Part shown: positions 7,537 through 16,921 of the stretch, piece by piece
Numbering within the stretch: position 1 is the first letter of the stretch
Layout: every line of letters starts with the position of its first letter
Assembly (NCBI RefSeq): GCF_007679345.1
Contig: NZ_VEGH01000001.1
Span: forward strand, 62,001 to 126,000
Source of the DNA: Cellulosimicrobium cellulans
Lineage (GTDB): Bacteria > Actinomycetota > Actinomycetes > Actinomycetales > Cellulomonadaceae
Length of the DNA: 64,000 nt
Direction: 5' to 3'
Notes under the pieces: model-generated
What the model saw: the letters and a program-made list of their open reading frames with translations, nothing else
The model's database searches: none
What the model was told of the DNA's origin: nothing
Translations under genes and position numbers: made by a program

Positions 7537-9354
7537 ATGAGGACCGCAGCACTGACCCCTCGCCTGCGTGACGACGCGCTGGCGGCCCTGCGAGCGACCA
7601 CGGAGGGCGGGCCGGAGCTCGACGTCCTCGTCATCGGCGGCGGCGTGACCGGCGCGGGCATCGCCCTCGACGCGGTGACGCGCGGCCTGTCCACCGCCGT
7701 CATCGACGCGCAGGACTGGGCCTCGGGCACCTCCAGCCGGTCCAGCAAGCTCGTGCACGGCGGTCTGCGCTACCTGCAGATGCTCGACTTCCACCTGGTG
7801 CGCGAGGCCCTCACCGAGCGCGACCTGCTGATCAGCGACCTCGCGCCGCACCTGGTCAAGCCCGTGCCGTTCCTCTACCCGCTGGAGAACCGGGTCTGGG
7901 AGCGCGCCTACGTCGGCGCCGGCGTGGCCCTGTACGACACGCTCGCCAGCGTCAACGGCCGCAAGCGCGCCATGCCGCTGCACCAGCACCTGTCCCGCAA
8001 GGGCATGGAGCGCAAGTTCCCCGACCTGCGCCACGACGCCGCCGTCGGCGCCGTGCAGTACTGGGACGCCAGCGTCGACGACGCCCGGCTGGTCTCGACC
8101 CTGATCCGCACGGCGGTCTCCTACGGCGCGCACGCGGCCTCCCGCACCCAGGTCATCGGCCTGACCACCACGTCCGGCGGCGCGGTCACCGGCGCCGAGC
8201 TGGCCGACCTGGAGACCGGCGAGCGCTTCACGGTCCGCGCCCGGCACGTCATCAACGCCACCGGCGTCTGGACCGAGCAGACCGAGTCGCTCGCCGGCAC
8301 CGAGGGCGGCCTGCGGGTTCTCGCGTCCAAGGGCATCCACATCGTCGTGCCGCGCGACCGGATCGCGGGCAACACGGGCCTGATCCTGCAGACCGAGAAG
8401 TCGGTCCTGTTCATCATCCCCTGGTCCCGCTACTGGGTGATCGGCACCACGGACACCCCCTGGGAGCAGGACCTCACCCACCCGGTCGCCACCAGCGCCG
8501 ACATCGACTACGTCATCGAGCACGCCAACGCGGTGCTGTCGCGGCCGATCACGCGCGACGACGTCATCGGCACCTGGGCGGGCCTGCGGCCGCTGCTGCA
8601 GCCCGGCACCAAGGAGGGGACGTCGTCGGCCAAGGTGTCCCGCGAGCACACCGTCGCCTCCCCGACCCCCGGCCTGACGGTCATCGCCGGCGGCAAGCTC
8701 ACCACGTACCGCGTCATGGCGAAGGACGCCGTGGACTTCGCGATCGGCTCGCGCGCCACCACGCTGCCGTCGATCACGCACAAGGTCCCGCTGGTCGGCG
8801 CCGAGGGCCTCGAGGTGCTGCAGCGCCAGGCCCGCGACATCGGCAGCCGCTACGGCTGGGACCGCGGGCGGATGGACCACCTGCTGCACCGGTACGGCTC
8901 CCTGCTGGGCGAGCTGCTCGAGATCGTCGACGAGGAGCCGTCGCTCGGCCAGCCGCTCGCCGAGGCCCCCGCGTACATCGGCGCGGAGATCGCCTACGCC
9001 GTCACGCACGAGGGCGCCCTGCACCTGGACGACGTGCTGATGCACCGCACCCGCCTCAACTACGAGGTCGCGGACAAGGGCCTCGCCGCGCTCGACGAGA
9101 TCGCCGCCCTCGTCGCGCCGCGGCTGGGCTGGGACGACGCCACCCGCGCCCGCGAGGTCGACGCCTACCGCCAGCGCGCGCAGGCCGAGTTCGCCGCCGC
9201 CGAGCAGCCCGACGACGCCGCCGCCCAGGCCGCGCGCGACGTCGCGGAGGACCTCGCGCCGCTGCTGCCGCTCGACGCGGACCCGGTCCGGCCCGGCACC
9301 AAGCCGGGTTCGTCGCCGAGCACCCCTGCCACCGCCGGTCCGGCAGGGACATGA
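7537..9354 (+). CDS. glpD: Glycerol-3-phosphate dehydrogenase
   Basis: FAD-dependent oxidation of glycerol-3-phosphate to dihydroxyacetone phosphate at the membrane. 605 residues from ATG 7537, which is preceded by GGAGC. The N-terminal dinucleotide-binding motif VIGGGVTGAGIALDAVTRG is at about 30-48, followed by the family signature SSRSSKLVHGGLRYLQ. The C-terminal cap domain is present and ends in an Asp/Ala-rich tail. First gene of glpD-glpF-glpK, divergent from the SorC regulator. Confidence 0.96.
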   Translation: MRTAALTPRLRDDALAALRATTEGGPELDVLVIGGGVTGAGIALDAVTRGLSTAVIDAQDWASGTSSRSSKLVHGGLRYLQMLDFHLVREALTERDLLISDLAPHLVKPVPFLYPLENRVWERAYVGAGVALYDTLASVNGRKRAMPLHQHLSRKGMERKFPDLRHDAAVGAVQYWDASVDDARLVSTLIRTAVSYGAHAASRTQVIGLTTTSGGAVTGAELADLETGERFTVRARHVINATGVWTEQTESLAGTEGGLRVLASKGIHIVVPRDRIAGNTGLILQTEKSVLFIIPWSRYWVIGTTDTPWEQDLTHPVATSADIDYVIEHANAVLSRPITRDDVIGTWAGLRPLLQPGTKEGTSSAKVSREHTVASPTPGLTVIAGGKLTTYRVMAKDAVDFAIGSRATTLPSITHKVPLVGAEGLEVLQRQARDIGSRYGWDRGRMDHLLHRYGSLLGELLEIVDEEPSLGQPLAEAPAYIGAEIAYAVTHEGALHLDDVLMHRTRLNYEVADKGLAALDEIAALVAPRLGWDDATRAREVDAYRQRAQAEFAAAEQPDDAAAQAARDVAEDLAPLLPLDADPVRPGTKPGSSPSTPATAGPAGT

Positions 9355-9385
9355 TCAGTACCACCTAGCGGTCCCCCGGCCGCGC

Positions 9386-9414
9386 CCCGCCCGGTCGGTC
9401 CTCGACCGGGCGGG
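9386..9414. terminator. Hairpin between glpD and glpF
   Basis: Perfect 11-bp stem, CCCGCCCGGTC pairing with GACCGGGCGGG, and a 7-nt loop, 31 bp after the glpD stop. No T-run follows. It could attenuate or process the glpDFK message. Confidence 0.65.
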
Positions 9415-9454
9415 ACCCTGCGAGACAACGACGTCCGTCAGAAAGAGGTCGACT

Positions 9455-10201
9455 GTGGAGTCCATCTCGATCGGAGATGCCATCCTCTCCGAGTTCCTCG
9501 GCACCACCGTGCTGCTCCTCCTCGGTGCAGGCGTGGTCGCCAACGTGATCCTGCCGAAGACGAAGGGGTTCGGCGGCGGCTGGCTGCTGATCAACTTCGG
9601 GTGGGGCCTCGCCGTGTTCACCGGCGTGTACGTGGCGTTCCAGTCCGGCGCGCACCTGAACCCGGCCGTGACGCTGGGCATCTGGGCCGCGGGCAAGGAC
9701 GAGTTCGCCCCCGGCATCGAGGTGAACGCCGTCAACGGGTTCCTGTACATCGCGGCGCAGTTCGCCGGCGCCGCGGTCGGCTCGACGCTCGCGTACCTGA
9801 CCTACAAGAAGCACTTCGACCAGGACGCGGACCCCGCGATCAAGCTCGCGGTGTTCTCCACCGGACCGGAGCTCCGCTCCTACGGCTGGAACTTCCTCAC
9901 CGAGGTCGTCGGCACGTTCGTCCTGGTGTTCTGGGTGGTCATCAGCGGCAACACGCCCGCCCAGATCGGCCCGCTCGGCGTCGCCCTGGTCGTGGTCGCG
10001 ATCGGCGCCAGCCTCGGTGGCCCCACGGGGTACGCCATCAACCCGGCCCGTGACCTCGGCCCGCGCATCGCGCACGCCCTGCTGCCGATCCGCGGCAAGG
10101 GCTCGTCCGACTGGTCGTACGCCTGGGTGCCGGTGCTCGGCCCGGCCGTCGGCGGCATCCTCGGCGGCCTGCTGGCCATGACCATCGGCTGGGTGGCCTG
10201 A
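9455..10201 (+). CDS. glpF: Glycerol uptake facilitator (aquaglyceroporin)
   Basis: MIP-family channel of 248 residues with six membrane segments and both half-helix signatures, HLNPAVT at about 67-73 and AINPARD at about 193-199. The Asp after the second NPAR motif is typical of glycerol facilitators rather than strict aquaporins. GTG start with AAAGAGG 6 bp upstream. Lies between glpD and glpK, separated from each by a strong hairpin. Confidence 0.95.
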   Translation: MESISIGDAILSEFLGTTVLLLLGAGVVANVILPKTKGFGGGWLLINFGWGLAVFTGVYVAFQSGAHLNPAVTLGIWAAGKDEFAPGIEVNAVNGFLYIAAQFAGAAVGSTLAYLTYKKHFDQDADPAIKLAVFSTGPELRSYGWNFLTEVVGTFVLVFWVVISGNTPAQIGPLGVALVVVAIGASLGGPTGYAINPARDLGPRIAHALLPIRGKGSSDWSYAWVPVLGPAVGGILGGLLAMTIGWVA

Positions 10202-10215
10202 CCCCCGCGCCCTGA

Positions 10216-10257
10216 CCGGGGCGCCCGCCCTCACCCCTGCGGGGGCGGGCGCCCCGG
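10216..10257. terminator. Hairpin between glpF and glpK
   Basis: Perfect 15-bp stem, CCGGGGCGCCCGCCC with its complement, and a 12-nt loop, 15 bp after the glpF stop. The 184-bp gap before glpK is long enough to hold a separate promoter, though none is obvious. Confidence 0.7.
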
Positions 10258-10385
10258 CAGCACCCCCGCGACGCACCCCGTCGCACGCACGTCGCGGCCC
10301 GCCGGCCGCACCGTTCCCGGCAGCGCCGCCCCCGCGGTGCCGCCACCCGCCCCCGGGCGGGGCAGACCGACGCGAAGGAAGTCTC

Positions 10386-11906
10386 ATGTCCGAGCAGCTC
10401 GTCATGGCGATCGACCAGGGCACCACCTCCACCCGGGCGATCCTCTTCAACCACAGCGGCCAGATCGTCTCCGTCGGCCAGACCGAGCACCAGCAGATCT
10501 TCCCGCGCGCCGGCTGGGTCGAGCACGACCCCAACGAGATCTGGACGAACACCCGCGAGGTCGTCGGCCTGGCGCTGTCCCGCGCCAACAAGACCTACTC
10601 GGACGTCGCCGCGATCGGCATCACCAACCAGCGCGAGACCGCCGTGGTGTGGGACCGCACCACCGGCCAGCCGGTCTACAACGCGATCGTCTGGCAGGAC
10701 ACCCGCACCCAGAAGATCTGCGACGACCTCGCGGCCCTCGGCGGCGGTGCCGAGCGCTACAAGGACCGCGTCGGCCTCCCGCTGGCGACGTACTTCTCCG
10801 GCCCGAAGATCCGGTGGATCCTCGACAACGTCGAGGGCGCCCGCGAGAAGGCGGAGCGCGGCGAGCTCGCGTTCGGCAACACCGACTCCTGGGTGCTGTG
10901 GAACATGACCGGCGGCGTCGACGGCGGCATCCACGTCACCGACGTCACCAACGCCTCGCGCACCATGCTCATGAACGTCGACTCGCTCACCTGGAACGAG
11001 GAGATCGCGGCCGAGATGGGCATCCCGCTGTCGATGCTCCCGGAGATCCGCTCCTCCTCCGAGGTCTACGGGCACGGCCGCCAGGGCGGCCTCGTCCCGG
11101 GCGTGCCGATCGCCGGCATCCTCGGCGACCAGCAGGCCGCGACGTTCGGCCAGGCGTGCTTCGAGGTCGGCACGGCCAAGAACACGTACGGCACCGGCAA
11201 CTTCATGCTGCTGAACACGGGCACCGAGCCAGTCCCGTCGAAGAACGGCCTGCTCACCACCGTGGCGTACAAGATCGGCGACAAGCCGCAGGTGTACGCG
11301 CTCGAGGGCTCGATCGCCGTCACCGGCTCCCTCGTGCAGTGGCTGCGCGACAACCTGGGCATGTTCGCGGACGCCCCGGACATCGAGTACCTGGCCTCCA
11401 AGGTCGAGGACAACGGCGGCGCGTACTTCGTCCCCGCGTTCTCCGGCCTGTTCGCCCCGTACTGGCGGTCCGACGCCCGCGGGGCGCTGGTCGGCCTGAC
11501 CCGGTACGTCAACCGCAACCACATCGCCCGCGCGGCGCTGGAGGCCACCGCCTTCCAGACCCGCGAGGTGCTGGACGCGATGAACGCGGACTCCGGCGTG
11601 GCGCTGACCGAGCTCAAGGTCGACGGCGGCATGACCGCCAACAACCTGCTCATGCAGTTCCAGGCGGACATCCTCGACGTGCCGGTCGTCCGGCCGCAGG
11701 TCGCGGAGACCACCGCGCTCGGCGCGGCGTACGCCGCGGGCATCGCCGTCGGCTACTGGGAGGGCGAGCAGGACGTCATCGACAACTGGGCCGAGGGCGC
11801 CCGGTGGACCCCGAACCTGGAGTCCGCCGAGCGCGACCGGCAGTACCGGCTGTGGAAGAAGGCCGTCACGAAGACGTTCGACTGGGTCGACGACGACGTG
11901 CGCTGA
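10386..11906 (+). CDS. glpK: Glycerol kinase
   Basis: Phosphorylates glycerol to glycerol-3-phosphate. 506 residues, normal for the FGGY family. The N-terminal phosphate-binding motif is [24 protein letters not shown] and [18 protein letters not shown] follow. Start ATG behind AAGGAAG. With the facilitator and dehydrogenase this completes entry of glycerol into glycolysis. Confidence 0.97.
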   Translation: MSEQLVMAIDQGTTSTRAILFNHSGQIVSVGQTEHQQIFPRAGWVEHDPNEIWTNTREVVGLALSRANKTYSDVAAIGITNQRETAVVWDRTTGQPVYNAIVWQDTRTQKICDDLAALGGGAERYKDRVGLPLATYFSGPKIRWILDNVEGAREKAERGELAFGNTDSWVLWNMTGGVDGGIHVTDVTNASRTMLMNVDSLTWNEEIAAEMGIPLSMLPEIRSSSEVYGHGRQGGLVPGVPIAGILGDQQAATFGQACFEVGTAKNTYGTGNFMLLNTGTEPVPSKNGLLTTVAYKIGDKPQVYALEGSIAVTGSLVQWLRDNLGMFADAPDIEYLASKVEDNGGAYFVPAFSGLFAPYWRSDARGALVGLTRYVNRNHIARAALEATAFQTREVLDAMNADSGVALTELKVDGGMTANNLLMQFQADILDVPVVRPQVAETTALGAAYAAGIAVGYWEGEQDVIDNWAEGARWTPNLESAERDRQYRLWKKAVTKTFDWVDDDVR

Positions 11907-11985
11907 CGCGTGACGCCCCGGGGCCGGCCGTGGGCCACCCCCGGGGCCCGCCGCGCGGCGACCCCGCGGGCACCCCGGCAGGACC

Positions 11986-12027
11986 GACGGCCCCGTCCCC
12001 CTCGTCACGAGGAGGGACGGGGCCGTC
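11986..12027. terminator. Bidirectional terminator between glpK and kdgK
   Basis: Stem GACGGCCCCGTCCC with its complement, a one-base bulge, then CTCGT/ACGAG, about 19 bp in all. It lies between the converging ends of glpK (11906) and kdgK (12043). Confidence 0.8.
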
Positions 12028-12042
12028 GTCGTGCGGCGACCG

Positions 12043-13143
12043 TCAGCGGTCGACCCGGGCCGAGCCGCCGCCGGCGAGCTTGAGCACCTCGGCCTCGGAC
12101 GCCATCGTCGTGTCGCCCGGGGTGGTCATGGCGAGCGCCCCGTGCGCCGCGCCGTACTCGACGGCGGTGGCGAGCGACCGTCCGCCGAGCAGGCCGTAGA
12201 CCAGGCCCGAGGCGAACGAGTCCCCACCACCGACCCGGTCCAGGATCTCCAGGCCGGGCCGGTGCGTGGCGCGGACCAGGCCCTCCTCGCGGGACCACGC
12301 GATGGCCCCCCAGTCGTTGACGGTCGCGCTGCGGACGGTGCGCAGCGTGGTGGCGATGACCTGGAAGTGCGGGAACTCCGCCGCCACCCGGTCGATCATC
12401 GCGGCGAACGAGTCGACCTCGATCGCGGACAGGTGCTCGTCGACCCCCTCCACCTCGAAGCCGAGCGCCGCGGTGAAGTCCTCCTCGTTGCCGATCATCA
12501 CGTCGACGTACCGCGCGATCTCCCGGTTCACCTCCTGCGCCCGGGCCGTGCCGCCGGTCGACCGCCACAGGCTGGGCCGGTAGTTGAGGTCGTAGGAGAC
12601 GACGGTGCCGTGCCGCTTCGCGGCGGTGACGGCGGCGACCACGGTCTCGGCCGCGGTCTCGGACAGGGCGGCGTAGATGCCGCCGGTGTGCAGCCAGCGG
12701 GCGCCGAGCTCGCCGAACAGGTGGTCCCAGTCGACGTCGGCGGGCGCGAGCTGCGACGCCGCGGTGTGCCCGCGGTCGCTGACGCCCACGGCGCCCCGGA
12801 CGCCGAAGCCGCGCTCGGTGAAGTTCAGGCCGTTGCGGACCTCCCGGCCGATGCCGTCGTACGGCAGCCACCGCAGGAACGACGTGTCGACGCCGCCCTG
12901 CAGGATCAGGTCCTCCACCAGCCGGCCCACCTCGTTGTCCGCGAGCGCGGTCACGATCGCCGTGCGCAGGCCGAACGCGCGGCGCAGCCCGCGGGCGACG
13001 TTGTACTCGCCCCCGCCCTCCCACGCGCGGAACTGGCGGGCGGTGCGGATGCGGCCCTCCCCCGGGTCGAGGCGGAGCATCACCTCACCGAGGGAGACGG
13101 CGTCGTAGCGGACCTCGGCGGCGGGGCGGGTGGTCAGGGGCAC
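12043..13143 (-). CDS. kdgK: 2-dehydro-3-deoxygluconokinase (PfkB family)
   Basis: Phosphorylates KDG to KDPG. The 366-residue PfkB/ribokinase fold has the substrate-side WEGGGEYNVARGLRRAFG near residues 41-58 and the ATP-site anion-hole motif GGGDSFASGLVYGLL. GTG start behind GAAGGAG. It follows eda by 54 bp on the same strand, so kinase and aldolase are probably one transcript. The eda-kdgK pair supports the KDG assignment over other sugar kinases. Confidence 0.87.
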   Translation of the reverse strand: MPLTTRPAAEVRYDAVSLGEVMLRLDPGEGRIRTARQFRAWEGGGEYNVARGLRRAFGLRTAIVTALADNEVGRLVEDLILQGGVDTSFLRWLPYDGIGREVRNGLNFTERGFGVRGAVGVSDRGHTAASQLAPADVDWDHLFGELGARWLHTGGIYAALSETAAETVVAAVTAAKRHGTVVSYDLNYRPSLWRSTGGTARAQEVNREIARYVDVMIGNEEDFTAALGFEVEGVDEHLSAIEVDSFAAMIDRVAAEFPHFQVIATTLRTVRSATVNDWGAIAWSREEGLVRATHRPGLEILDRVGGGDSFASGLVYGLLGGRSLATAVEYGAAHGALAMTTPGDTTMASEAEVLKLAGGGSARVDR

Positions 13144-13197
13144 GGGACGCTCCTTCGCGGCGTTCGTGGTGGGTGTCGGGTGCGCGCGGTGCGCGCG

Positions 13198-13836
13198 TCA
13201 GGGGCGCAGGCGGGTCGCCAGCGCGACGGCGTCGGCGACGAGCGTCCGCACCCCCGCGAGGTCGCCGTCGTGCACCCGGTCGCGCGGGACCATCCACGAG
13301 CCGCCGACCGCGGCGACGCACGGCAGCGCGAGGTACTGGTCGAGGTTGCCGGGGCCGACTCCCCCGGTCGGCACGAACCGCACCCCGCCGAACGGGGCGG
13401 CCAGCGCGGCGATCGCGGCGCTGCCGCCCGAGGTGCCGGCGGGGAAGAACTTCACGGTGTCCAGGCCCAGCTCCAGCGCGGCCTGGACCTCGGTCGCGGT
13501 GACCGCGCCGGGCAGCACCGGGACGCCGTGCTCGCGCGCGCGCTCGACGACGGCGCGGGACGTGCCCGGGGACACCAGGTACTCCGCGCCGGCGGCGACC
13601 GCGGCGTCGACCTGGGCGGGGGTGACCACCGTGCCCGCGCCGACGAGGACGTCGCCGCCCCGGTCCGCGATCGCCCGGATCGCGTCGGCAGCGGCGGCCG
13701 TGCGGAAGGTGACCTCGGCGACGGGCAGACCGCCGCCGACGAGCGCGTCCGCGAGCGGGCCGGCGTCGCGGGCCTCGTCGAGGACGACGACCGGCACCAG
13801 CCGGTGCGCCGCGAGCCGGTCGAGCACGTCCGCCAT
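13198..13836 (-). CDS. eda: KDPG/KHG aldolase
   Basis: Splits 2-keto-3-deoxy-6-phosphogluconate to pyruvate and glyceraldehyde-3-phosphate. 212-residue TIM barrel. Schiff-base Lys129 is in TVKFFPA and the general acid/base Glu41 is in EVTFRT. ATG start with AAGGAG upstream. First gene of eda-kdgK. No edd is present in the window, so the pathway may serve uronates or KDG rather than gluconate. Confidence 0.94.
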   Translation of the reverse strand: MADVLDRLAAHRLVPVVVLDEARDAGPLADALVGGGLPVAEVTFRTAAAADAIRAIADRGGDVLVGAGTVVTPAQVDAAVAAGAEYLVSPGTSRAVVERAREHGVPVLPGAVTATEVQAALELGLDTVKFFPAGTSGGSAAIAALAAPFGGVRFVPTGGVGPGNLDQYLALPCVAAVGGSWMVPRDRVHDGDLAGVRTLVADAVALATRLRP

Positions 13837-13854
13837 GTCGAACTCCTTCGTTCC

Positions 13855-13885
13855 GCTGTGCGCAACGCTCGCTGCGCTGTGCGCA
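13855..13885. promoter_or_regulatory. Direct repeat upstream of eda, candidate IclR operator
   Basis: GCTGTGCGCA occurs at 13855-13864 and 13876-13885, exactly 21 bp (two helical turns) apart, 19-49 bp before the eda start. The neighbouring IclR gene is the natural candidate binder; this is inference. Confidence 0.5.
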
Positions 13886-13940
13886 CCGATCGTGGCACAC
13901 GCCGAGCCGCAGGGGCAACGGCTCCTCGCGCGGCCGGACG

Positions 13941-14004
13941 CCGCGCCCGGGGTGATCCGCGCCGGGGGTGATCCGCGCCGGGGGTGATCCGCGGCGAGAT
14001 CGGT
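13941..14004. repeat. Tandem 16-bp repeat
   Basis: Three near-identical 16-bp units (CCGCGCCGGGGGTGAT; the first has one different base) at 13941, 13957 and 13973. A fourth, degenerate unit at 13989 runs into the composite hairpin. It lies between the iclR and eda genes. Confidence 0.8.
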
Positions 14005-14062
14005 GGTCCGCGTCGAGATCGGTGCTCAGGAGGACCGGTCTCGGCGCGAAGCACCGATCTCG
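13995..14062. terminator. Composite hairpin downstream of the IclR gene
   Basis: CGAGATCGGTG occurs twice in direct orientation (13995-14005, 14014-14024) and then twice inverted: an imperfect copy at about 14033-14046 and a perfect copy within 14050-14062. The best stem is CGAGATCGGTGCT (14014-14026) with 14050-14062, 13 bp perfect. It lies 29 bp beyond the IclR stop. Confidence 0.65.
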
Positions 14063-14090
14063 CGACCGGCGGGTGCGGTCGGCGGGGCCG

Positions 14091-14918
14091 TCAGGCCGGC
14101 GGCAGGGCCAGGCCCGGCGGGAGGAGCGGCGGCACGACGGCACGCACGCGGGCGTGCACCTCGTCCCGGCGCTCCGCGGTCAGCCGGTCGGCCGGGGCCG
14201 TCACGCTGAGCGCGGCGACGGGGCGCGACCCGCGCAGCAGCGGCACGCCGAGGCAGGCGATGCCGGGCTCGTTCTCCTCGACCTCGACGGCGTAGCCGCG
14301 GCGGCGCGCGGCGGCGAGCTCGTCCGCCACGTGCGCGGCGTCCACGCGGCCGGCCGGCTGGACGGCGCCCACGTACCCGTCGAGCGCCGCCGCGGGGGTG
14401 TCGCCGAACGCGAGCATCGCCCGGCCGAGCGCGGTCGTCGCCGCCCAGTTCCGTCGGCCGACCGCGGACCAGACCCGCACCGGGCGCTCCGGCTCGACCT
14501 TGTCCAGGTACACGACCTGCGCGCCGCTGAGCACGCCGAGGTGCACGAGCTCGTCGGTGGCGGCGCACAGCGCCACGAGCGCGCCGTGCAGCCGCGCGGG
14601 CAGGTCGTCCTCGGCGAAGTACCGGTCGGCCAGCCCGACGGCCGCCGGGCCGAGGCCGTACCGCCCGGACGCCGGGTCCTGGGCGACGTAGTCCCGGTGC
14701 CGAAGCGCGGCGAGCGAGCGGTGCACCGTCGTCTTGTGCACGCCCAGCGCGGCCGACAGGTCGGCGAGGCTCGCACCCGCCGGGCCGGCGCCGGCGACCG
14801 CCTCGAGCGTCCGCAGCGCCCGGTCGACGCTCTCGACCGGCGAGGGCGCCGGGGCCGGGTCGGCCGCACCGCCCGCGCCGGCGACCGCGCCGCCCGTCTC
14901 CTCCGCCACGGCGCCCAC
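14091..14918 (-). CDS. IclR family transcriptional regulator
   Basis: 275 residues. Winged helix-turn-helix at about 33-85 (ASLADLSAALGVHKTTVHRS). The IclR effector domain follows, with RVWSAVGRRNWAATTALGRA and VEENEPGIACLGVPLL typical of the family. The N-terminal 25 residues are Ala/Gly/Pro rich. It sits upstream of eda-kdgK on the same strand, and IclR proteins of the KdgR type control KDG metabolism, so it probably regulates that operon. The ligand is inferred. Confidence 0.92.
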   Translation of the reverse strand: MGAVAEETGGAVAGAGGAADPAPAPSPVESVDRALRTLEAVAGAGPAGASLADLSAALGVHKTTVHRSLAALRHRDYVAQDPASGRYGLGPAAVGLADRYFAEDDLPARLHGALVALCAATDELVHLGVLSGAQVVYLDKVEPERPVRVWSAVGRRNWAATTALGRAMLAFGDTPAAALDGYVGAVQPAGRVDAAHVADELAAARRRGYAVEVEENEPGIACLGVPLLRGSRPVAALSVTAPADRLTAERRDEVHARVRAVVPPLLPPGLALPPA

Positions 14919-14951
14919 CCTACGGGCGCCCGCGCCCCGGACCGCCCCGGG

Positions 14952-16355
14952 TCACCCCCCGAGCGCCGAGATGAACCACCGCGCGACCGTGAAGTAGATG
15001 ACCAGCCCGGTGCCGTCGACGAGGGTCGTGATGAGCGGCCCCGACCCGACGGCGGGGTCCAGCCCGACCTTGCGCAGCAGCAGGGGCAGCAGGGACGCGA
15101 TGACCGACGCCCACAGGATGATCGCCCCGGCGGCGACCGCGACGGTCAGCGCGACCTCGCCCCCGACGCCGAGCGTCCACGCCCGCACCCAGCCGACGAC
15201 GGCGATCGTCACCGCCGCGAGGAACCCGGCCGTGACCTCCTTGCGGACGACCCGCCCGGCGTCGCGCAGCCGGACGCTGCCGGTCGCCATCGCCCGGATG
15301 ACGGTCGCGGTGATCTGCGTGCCGGCGTTCCCGCCCGCGCCGATGAGCAGCGGCACGAACAGCGTCAGCGCGATGACCGTCTCCAGCTCGTCCTCGTAGA
15401 GCCGCAGGACGCTGCTGGTGATCGTCGCGGTCACGAACAGCACGAGCAGCCAGACGATCCGCTTGCGCCACAGCAGCACCGGCGACGCCCGCAGGTAGGG
15501 CACGTCCATCGGCGCCGCGCCGCCCTGGCGCACGGCGTCCTCGGTCGCCTCCTCCTCGACGATGTCCGCGACGTCGTCGCCGGTGAGGACGCCGAGCAGC
15601 TGGCCGTCGGCCACGACCGGCAGCACGGCGAGGTGGTGGTCCTGGAGCAGCCGGGCGGCGCGCTCCTGGTCGGCGGTGGGCTCGACGGTGACGACGTCCT
15701 CGCGCATGAGGTCGGCGATCAGCAGCTCGGGGGCCGCCAGCACCAGGTCGCGGAACGACACGACGCCGAGCAGCGCAGCACCGCTCTCGGCGGCGGGGCC
15801 GCTGGTGACCCAGACCTCGGCGCTGTCCGCGGTGGCCTCGGGCTGCGCGCGCAGCGCGTCGACCGCCTCGCGGACGGTCATGGTCGGCCGGACGGTCGCC
15901 ACCTCCGGGTTCATCCGGGCGGCGGCCGAGTCGTCGGGCCAGGCCAGCAGGCCGCGCACGACCGCCGAGCGCGCGACGCGCATCGCGCCGAGCACCGCCG
16001 CGCGCTCGCCGTCGGGCAGGGCGCGGAGCAGCTCGGCCGCCTCGTCCGGGTCGAGGCTGTCGACCAGGCCCGCGGCGACGGGCGCCGGGACCACGTGCAG
16101 CACCTCGGCGGCGGCGTGCGGGTCGAGAGTGCCGAGCAGGTCGTCGGCGGTCGCCGGGTCGAGCAGCCCGACCAGCGCGCGGACCTGCGCGTCGGACAGG
16201 TCGGCGAGCTGGTCCGCCCGCACCCGGGGGTCGGACGTCTGCTCCAGCCACACCTCGACGGCGCGGCGGGTGCCGACGGCGACGACGTCGTGCAGGTCGA
16301 GCGGCGCCTGCCGGTCGGCGGGACGGCGGGGCAGGACGGGGGTGTGGCGGGTCAT
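14952..16355 (-). CDS. mgtE: Magnesium transporter MgtE
   Basis: 467 residues from ATG 16355, behind AAGGAGCGCC. Domains in order: an N-terminal MgtE N superhelical domain (about 20-130) with the repeat GLVDSLDPDEAAELLRALPD, two CBS domains (about 135-260) that sense cytosolic magnesium, and a C-terminal five-helix membrane domain including PLLIGAGGNAGTQITATVIR, the conserved pore region. A leader of more than 500 nt precedes it on the minus strand, with its own promoter-like sequence and a short ORF. Confidence 0.95.
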   Translation of the reverse strand: MTRHTPVLPRRPADRQAPLDLHDVVAVGTRRAVEVWLEQTSDPRVRADQLADLSDAQVRALVGLLDPATADDLLGTLDPHAAAEVLHVVPAPVAAGLVDSLDPDEAAELLRALPDGERAAVLGAMRVARSAVVRGLLAWPDDSAAARMNPEVATVRPTMTVREAVDALRAQPEATADSAEVWVTSGPAAESGAALLGVVSFRDLVLAAPELLIADLMREDVVTVEPTADQERAARLLQDHHLAVLPVVADGQLLGVLTGDDVADIVEEEATEDAVRQGGAAPMDVPYLRASPVLLWRKRIVWLLVLFVTATITSSVLRLYEDELETVIALTLFVPLLIGAGGNAGTQITATVIRAMATGSVRLRDAGRVVRKEVTAGFLAAVTIAVVGWVRAWTLGVGGEVALTVAVAAGAIILWASVIASLLPLLLRKVGLDPAVGSGPLITTLVDGTGLVIYFTVARWFISALGG

Positions 16356-16807
16356 GTGGCGCTCCTTGCGGGCGGCCGCGGCGGGCGTCCCCCGTGGCCC
16401 CCGGGCAGGGCCGCGCGCTCGGCACGCACGCCGGGCGGCGCACGGACCGGGCGGGACCGGGCGGTCGCGGGGCCGGGGTGCGGCACCGGCGACTGCGGGA
16501 GCCCCTCGACGGGGCGCCCGCAGAGGGCGGCACGGCACGGTCGGTCGCGGCCGCGGCGGGCGCGGTCGGCACGGGTGCTCGCCGACGCGGTGGCCGCGGG
16601 CGGTGCGCCGGGGCGCGTGCCGAGCGGTCGGACGTCGGGCGGGCGGGGACGTCACGGCGCGGGGCGGTGACGGGTTCGGTGCGCCGCCGTCGGCGGCGCG
16701 GGGCGCCGCACCGGGGCGGCGGCGGGCGCTGCGGTCGGCAGCGCCGGTGCTCCGCCGACGCCGCGCCGGGCCTCCGCGTGCGGGTCCGGCCGGCCCCTCG
16801 GGGCGGC
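16356..16807 (-). other. Long untranslated leader of mgtE
   Basis: 452 bases between a short ORF and the mgtE start, very GC-rich, with several internal inverted segments. No conserved gene is seen. The M-box riboswitch consensus core was looked for and not found. It probably belongs to the mgtE transcript and may fold into magnesium- or translation-dependent structures; the sequence alone does not show this. Confidence 0.5.
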
Positions 16808-16870
16808 TCAGGCCTGCGCGCGCAGCACGACGGGCGTCGACGGATGCCGACTACTCGCGGTGTCGTCCAT
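16808..16870 (-). CDS. Candidate 20-residue leader peptide upstream of mgtE
   Basis: A 20-codon ORF with ATG at 16870 and a strong GAGGAGG eight bases upstream, ending in TGA. The peptide begins MDDTASSRHPSTPVV. It has three Ser, two Pro, two Arg and no hydrophobic segment. It starts about 45 nt after the predicted transcript start, which fits a regulatory leader ORF whose translation affects the long downstream leader. No homologue recognised. Confidence 0.5.
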   Translation of the reverse strand: MDDTASSRHPSTPVVLRAQA

Positions 16871-16921
16871 CGCGTCCACCTCCTCGCCGTCGTGCGGGTC
16901 GGGCCGGTCGGCCCCGCAGGC

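Noticed and set aside
13941..14004. Possible CRISPR-like repeat
   Set aside because: Units are contiguous 16-mers with no spacers and no cas genes nearby.
16356..16870. M-box magnesium riboswitch before mgtE
   Set aside because: No match to the conserved GGTGAGGCTCCT-type core on the minus strand.
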